Positions 8,599-12,506 of a DNA stretch of 12,506 nucleotides are shown in pieces. The notes below the pieces were generated by a model. The model saw nothing but the letters and a program-made list of their open reading frames with translations. It had not been told where the DNA came from and did not search any database. How positions within the stretch are numbered: the first letter of the stretch is position 1; every line of letters begins with the position of its first letter. Origin of the DNA: Entamoeba histolytica HM-1:IMSS (lineage: Eukaryota; Evosea; Mastigamoebida; Endamoebidae); contig NW_001915241.1 of the NCBI RefSeq assembly GCF_000208925.1, positions 1 to 12,506 of the forward strand, given 5' to 3'. The position numbers were made by a program, and so were the translations under genes.

Positions 8599-9172
8599 TT
8601 AGTTCAATTTATCATTGTAACATTCTTCAACTTCTTCTTTTCTTATTGTTTAAATAATAACTTCTTCATTCATTCTTCATTATAATTTTGTACTTTTCTA
8701 TTTCATATATTTTATGATTAGTTTTATGTTCAGAAGTAATTCCTTGATTAACAACATATCTATTATCTTCTGTAACAATAATTCCTAAATATTCATTAAT
8801 ATCATTTTTCATCAAATAAACATTCATTTTTCAACACTATTTTTAAATTTGAGTAAATTGATAAAATTATTTGATACTTCATTAAATTTTATCAATGCAC
8901 TTGGTTGTTGTTTAATTAATTCATTTTATCTGTTAAATTTTGAGCATCAACAAAACTATTAAAAGAAGAATCGAGTTTGTCTAATTAATCAGGAGTAAGA
9001 TTAATATATTTTAATCCAAGTTGTGTATTATTTAATAAAAGTAATTTTGATGAAGTGTTTTATTTATAATACTTATTTTGTGATTATCATTACAACTTTA
9101 TTGTAACTTGTTTGATTGTTGATATTAAGTTTTTAAATAATCTATTTCACACTTTATTTTAAATTGCAACGA
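8599..9172 (-). pseudogene. Relic of an unrecognised protein-coding gene
   Basis: On the minus strand, protein-like sequence runs through several frames with few chance-like repeats. From 9172 comes FKIKCEIDYLKT, then TAA (9125-9127), QQSNKLQ, TAA (9098-9100), and SCNDNHKISIINKTLHQN. After a frame change near 9060 come LLLNNTQLGLKYINLTPD, TAA (8985-8987) and LDKLDSSFNSFVDAQNLTDK. After another near 8920 come ELIKQQPSALIKFNEVSNNF and TGA (8824-8826). After a further shift come DINEYLGIIVTEDNRYVVNQ and NHKIYEIEKYKIIMKNE, and a final piece holds RKEEVEECYNDKLN near 8610. The first two-thirds looks alpha-helical and the VTEDNRYVVNQ part strand-like. I cannot assign a family. The varied amino acid usage, unlike the K/N/I/F artefacts elsewhere, is the evidence for a former gene of at least 190 codons; its 5' end is not located. 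Confidence 0.6.
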
Positions 9173-10085
9173 AAAAAAACAAATAATAGAAAATGAAGAT
9201 AAAGATATAAAAAAGTATGAAGAATAATAAAGAATAAAAATATGAAGTTAAGAAAAAGTAAGAAGGTACAAAGAAGATAAAGAGTAATAAATCACAAAGA
9301 TATGATAAAAAAAGAAAAGAAAGAAGAAATAAAAAGTGTATTTTTATTGTAAAAATTAGAAATATTCAATAAAAAGTGTCTAATTTAATGATGTAAAATA
9401 ATTAATATTATTTTATTAATGAAAAATATTTTACTCTTTTTGTGTTTATTATTTATGTGTATAACTTCATCATGATGTTTATTATATAATCAATCATATG
9501 TGTTATGTTATTATAATATATAATAAGTGATAAAATATAAATGAAAATGATATGAATATATGATATAGAATATAAAACAAAAGAATAATAAGAATAAATG
9601 ATAAATAAAAGGAGAAATGATAATCAATGATATAATAATAAAAGAAAGTATAAAAGATAAAATTAATATTAATATAAATCAAAAGAGAATAAATATAAAT
9701 TGAAAATAGATATAAATGATAATAATATAAAAATGAATAAGATGAATAAACAAATAAACAAATACAACTAAATAGAAAAGAATAACAATAAGAAAATCTA
9801 AAGAATATAAACATAAAAAACATAATAAAAGAAATAAATACATAAAAATAAATAGATAATAATAAGAATACAATGATATACATAATATAAACAGAGAAAT
9901 AAATATATAAATACGATAGATAAATAACATATAAATAAAAGAATAAAAAGAATAAAAATAAATATGAATAATCAAATAATCTATTTCATTAATATTTCAT
10001 ACAAAATGAATAGAAATGATTATAAAATATAAACATAAATATTTATATATTCTGTATTTATCATACTTTTTATTTTTTTATTTGT
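9173..10085. other. Low-complexity AT-rich non-coding block
   Basis: No gene is supported. 9173-9370 and about 9530-10015 are A-rich on the + strand, built of words such as ATAAATA, AATAAAAG and AGAATAA. Minus-strand open frames of 126 and 98 codons within 9503-9975 consist almost only of F, I, L, Y and S and change nothing in that reading; they follow from the strand bias. Confidence 0.6.
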
Positions 10086-10120
10086 TAGGAGCAAAATATA
10101 ATAAAGTGGAAAATTCTATG

Positions 10121-10140
10121 GATGCAAATTTTTTTGCATC
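10121..10140. repeat. Perfect 8-bp-arm hairpin near the LINE 3' end
   Basis: GATGCAAA (10121-10128) and TTTGCATC (10133-10140) are perfect inverted arms around a TTTT loop. A partial further copy, GATGCATTTTTCTTTGC, lies at about 10168-10184. It sits just beyond the last coding-like sequence of the retrotransposon. Elements of this kind are copied from a 3' RNA structure, so a role in 3' recognition is possible but unproven. Confidence 0.5.
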
Positions 10141-10208
10141 TTTTTTCTTTTTTGTAAATTATTTAGATGCATTTTTCTTTGCTTATTTTCGTACCCGTTT
10201 AATGACAT

Positions 10209-11396
10209 TCATGTTGTTACTGTTAGTTTTTTATCATTAAAGGTGCCATTTGCACATCTTATATATTCACCACATTTCTTTTCTTTCCATTCACTTAAAT
10301 ATCTATCATTTAATTCATTATTTACCCATTCAAATATTTCCTTTACATTGTGCTTTCTTTCATTTAATTCTATTACATTCATTAATTCATTAAAATTAAT
10401 CTTCTTACCAAATGCTTTCTTCATTCTTTTATTTATTCAATTTGGATTTTCTTTTATTGCTTCTATCATTTCTCCTATTTCTGTGTTTGATCTCCAATTA
10501 TATTTTAAATATATTCTTATTAATTCTTTACCACATTCATCTCTTGTTGACATTAGTCATATTCCCAATTCATTCATTTTAACATATATTCTACTTTTTG
10601 GGATATTTCTACTGTATAATTGGAGGTGAATTAATGATTTTCTTATTTGTTTATCTATCTTCTCCAATTCTCCTAGTTTCCATGGGACAATACTAAATCC
10701 ATATCTTAATTTAGAGATTATATCACTATTAATCTTTCTTATTGTATTGGGGCTGCTGTATTTCATAGTGTTTAATGATGATAAAATAGAAGATATATCA
10801 TTTAATATTCTTGTACAGTATTTGTTGATATTTACTTTATCTCCTATTTCAATACCAAGATATTTATAAGGATTATCATTAGTTACTCTTGGTAGTTCAG
10901 CTAATTCACCATTTATTTGACTATTAATATTAGTCATTATCCCACTCTTTTCTACATTAATTTTTAATCCTATTGCATTAAATATTTCTTTAGTTAATTT
11001 GTTGGCTTTTTCCATTTCATCGAGGCTATTAATCATTATTTTTAAATCATCAATATATAATATGTGATTTAACTTGACTTGTTTTTCTTCTCCATTCATT
11101 TTAATATTTAATTTGCTTATTTGTTTATCTAATTGTTTAGATAGTATGTCAATAGATAATACAAATAAAAGTGGAGATAAACTATCACCCTGTATTATTC
11201 CTTTTTCTACATTAATTATACCCACACTTTCTTGATTGTAATATAAATTAAGATATGTATTAATTAATATATATAATATACTATTAATTACTACTAGTGG
11301 GATATTAAAATAAATTAAACATTGTTTAATCCATTGGTGGTTAATACTATCATATGCTTTGGAGACGTCATAATATGTTTCTACCACTTCCATTTA
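10209..11396 (-). pseudogene. Reverse transcriptase core and C-terminal part of the LINE
   Basis: The longest open segment (11393-10557, 278 codons) carries the RT catalytic blocks: YYDVSKAYDS with D9 as the first metal ligand, KGIIQGDSLSPLLF (64-77), YIDDLK with D115 and D116 (113-118), and KYLGIEIG (177-184), the block after the active site. All three catalytic aspartates are present, so the core itself is not mutated at those sites. The reading starts just after TAA (11394-11396) and runs in the same frame through TGA at 10557-10559 and TGA at 10437-10439 to TGA at 10209-10211. Coding-like sequence lies between them (STRDECGKELIRIYLKYNW; EWKEKKCGEYIRCANG). The last part recalls the post-RT block of R4-type elements. 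With stops in a retrotransposon reading frame, it is almost certainly dead unless TGA is read through. Confidence 0.85.
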
Positions 11397-12506
11397 TCCT
11401 TTAATAATAATTGTTGGATTATAGTGTTGTATAATAATCATTCTTTTGATGCATATGTATATTTTTACATCCAATTTGATTTAATGAAAGTTGTTTTTCA
11501 ATTGGATTTAGCATCAGCTGGCTTTCTATTTTCATTTTTAATATTGATGTATACATTTTTAACAGACAATTTAAGCAAGTTATTGGTTTGTAATTCTGTG
11601 TGTCTAATTTATCTCATTTTTTATATATCAATATTGTTCTTCCTTGAATAAAATGAAGAGGTATTTCATTAGGATTGTTTAACCATTCATTAAATAATTT
11701 TATTAAATATTTCATTGGTTGTTCTAAATATTTAATCAAAAATCCTTGTATTTTATCAATATTATTTTACTTTCAAATTATCAATAAATTTAATAGCACA
11801 ATCTAATTCATTGGGAGTGATTATTGATATTCTATTATTAATTCTATTTTCATTTAATATTTCATATAAATTAATATTTAGATAAAATCTATATTAGTAT
11901 TAGTTTCATAGATTCATTTCCAGAAATTAATAGTGGAGATATTATCTGGATATTCATCTTCTTTAGACTTATTTAGGTGTTGTCTTTTTCCATATTTCAT
12001 CATTTTATAATTCCATCTTATTCTTTTCAATTTATTCTTTCTTGCTTCTATTTCAATTATTTTCATCTTTCGGAGGTATTTATAATAGTTTATTTGTTCA
12101 TTTGTTTTTACTTTAATATGATATATATCATATTTCTTAATATGTAATATTCTTTTTAATTTCATATATTGTTTATTATGGAGTAAATATCTTATTCTAC
12201 ATATTTTTGATTGTAATTTCATCGTAACTTTTCCATTCTTCAATATATTTTAGAGCACTCTCTATTTTGCCTAATGGCTTAATAGGATTACTACATAAAT
12301 CTATTGTTTTAGCTTTTGATTTAACCTTTTGATTACACCATGACTCGCACCAAAGCCATTCTTGAGGAAGTGAAAAGATAGGGACATAGTTTTGAATATA
12401 GTTTGGTAAGTCTTGGTCAAGGTTAGCAAGGTTATTAGGGTCAAAAGCCAAGTTGTTATACATTGATCTATATTGTTCTCCAACATTATTCATTCTAAAT
12501 GTCTTT
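11397..12506 (-). pseudogene. Pre-RT and N-terminal RT segments of the LINE polyprotein
   Basis: From the right edge the frame is open (12506-12197; QEWLWCESWCNQKVKSKAK). A shift follows to 12243-11914 (IEIEARKNKLKRIRWNYKMM), a lysine/arginine-rich region typical of the linker before RT. It ends in TGA 11914-11916 after STINFWK and resumes as IYETNTNID. After a shift comes NRISIITPNELDCAIKFI (to TAA 11762-11764). After a further shift comes a stretch with NEWLNNPNEIPLHFIQGRTI, LIYKK, TGA (11614-11616) and DKLDTQNYKPI. The last is the well-known RT block YKKGDK..P.NYRPI, with the usual glycine position occupied by the stop. NPIEKQLSLNQIGCKN, near 11510-11460, fits the following block. Each segment keeps the expected order, so lesions are small indels and substitutions rather than rearrangements. 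Confidence 0.75.

Larger units (their letters stand above)
10100..12506 (-). mobile_element. Degraded non-LTR retrotransposon (LINE), R4/EhLINE-like
   Basis: The element lies on the minus strand with its 5' part beyond the right edge. Successive segments in different frames make one polyprotein in the usual order: a pre-RT region (12506 to about 11890), the first RT blocks (about 11878-11400), the catalytic RT core (11393-10557) and a post-RT region (to about 10209). At least four frame changes are needed, near 12197-12243, 11880-11890, 11762-11770 and 11396-11460. In-frame stops occur at 11914, 11614, 11394, 10557, 10437 and 10209. The DVSKAYDS, QGDSLSPLLF and YIDDLK blocks resemble the R4/Dong and Entamoeba EhLINE group, which use a restriction-like endonuclease downstream of RT. 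I do not see that C-terminal cysteine/histidine and endonuclease region, so the 3' part is deleted, diverged or lost. The left boundary is approximate. Confidence 0.8.

Noticed and set aside
9503..9975. Minus-strand open frames of 126 and 98 codons
   Set aside because: Two overlapping frames with the same F/I/Y/L bias; typical of A-rich low-complexity DNA.
10016..10240. 74-codon plus-strand open frame
   Set aside because: Overlaps the hairpin and the retrotransposon 3' end, with an F/Y-rich composition and no motif.
10243..11651. Plus-strand open frames of 128 and 109 codons
   Set aside because: Antisense shadows of the reverse transcriptase segments.

Overview
The window is extremely AT-rich eukaryotic DNA with intronless genes. 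Long non-coding stretches are A/T low-complexity sequence whose A-rich strand switches from block to block. I read it as an anaerobic or parasitic protist. Entamoeba is the best guess, for four reasons. An ATATTTAAAC box, a GAAC and an ATG lie in order before one gene, and a GTATTTATTC box lies about 33 nt before the likely start of another; these resemble the Entamoeba core promoter. TAATTT follows the stop of both larger genes within about 16 nt. There is a BspA-like leucine-rich-repeat relic with CF..C spacing. There is also a degraded LINE with R4/EhLINE-like reverse transcriptase blocks. Trichomonads and anaerobic gut fungi remain alternatives, because no ribosomal RNA or housekeeping gene is present.

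Layout, left to right. 3-113 (+) is a possible 3' end of a gene cut by the left edge. 114-1680 is low complexity. 1682-1923 (+) is a BspA-like repeat relic with one visible 1-nt deletion. 1924-2687 is low complexity. 2688-5204 (-) is the only large intact gene: a membrane protein of about 7-8 helices with a C-terminal class 3 lipase domain. 5205-6097 is the divergent intergenic region. 6098-8187 (+) is a secreted S41-type peptidase gene, well preserved but interrupted by TGA, a poly-A frameshift and a second TGA. About 8599-9172 (-) is a relic of a gene I do not recognise, found only by reading across frames. 9173-10100 is low complexity. About 10100-12506 (-) is a broken non-LTR retrotransposon that runs off the right edge.

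The genes do not form an operon or pathway. The lipase and the peptidase are divergently transcribed. One intact gene lies among at least four decaying ones, which suggests a decaying, repeat-rich accessory region. The most interesting points are the lipase architecture with two internal tandem duplications, the near-intact but TGA-interrupted peptidase gene, the excess of TGA among in-frame stops in the peptidase and retrotransposon, and the unrecognised relic.
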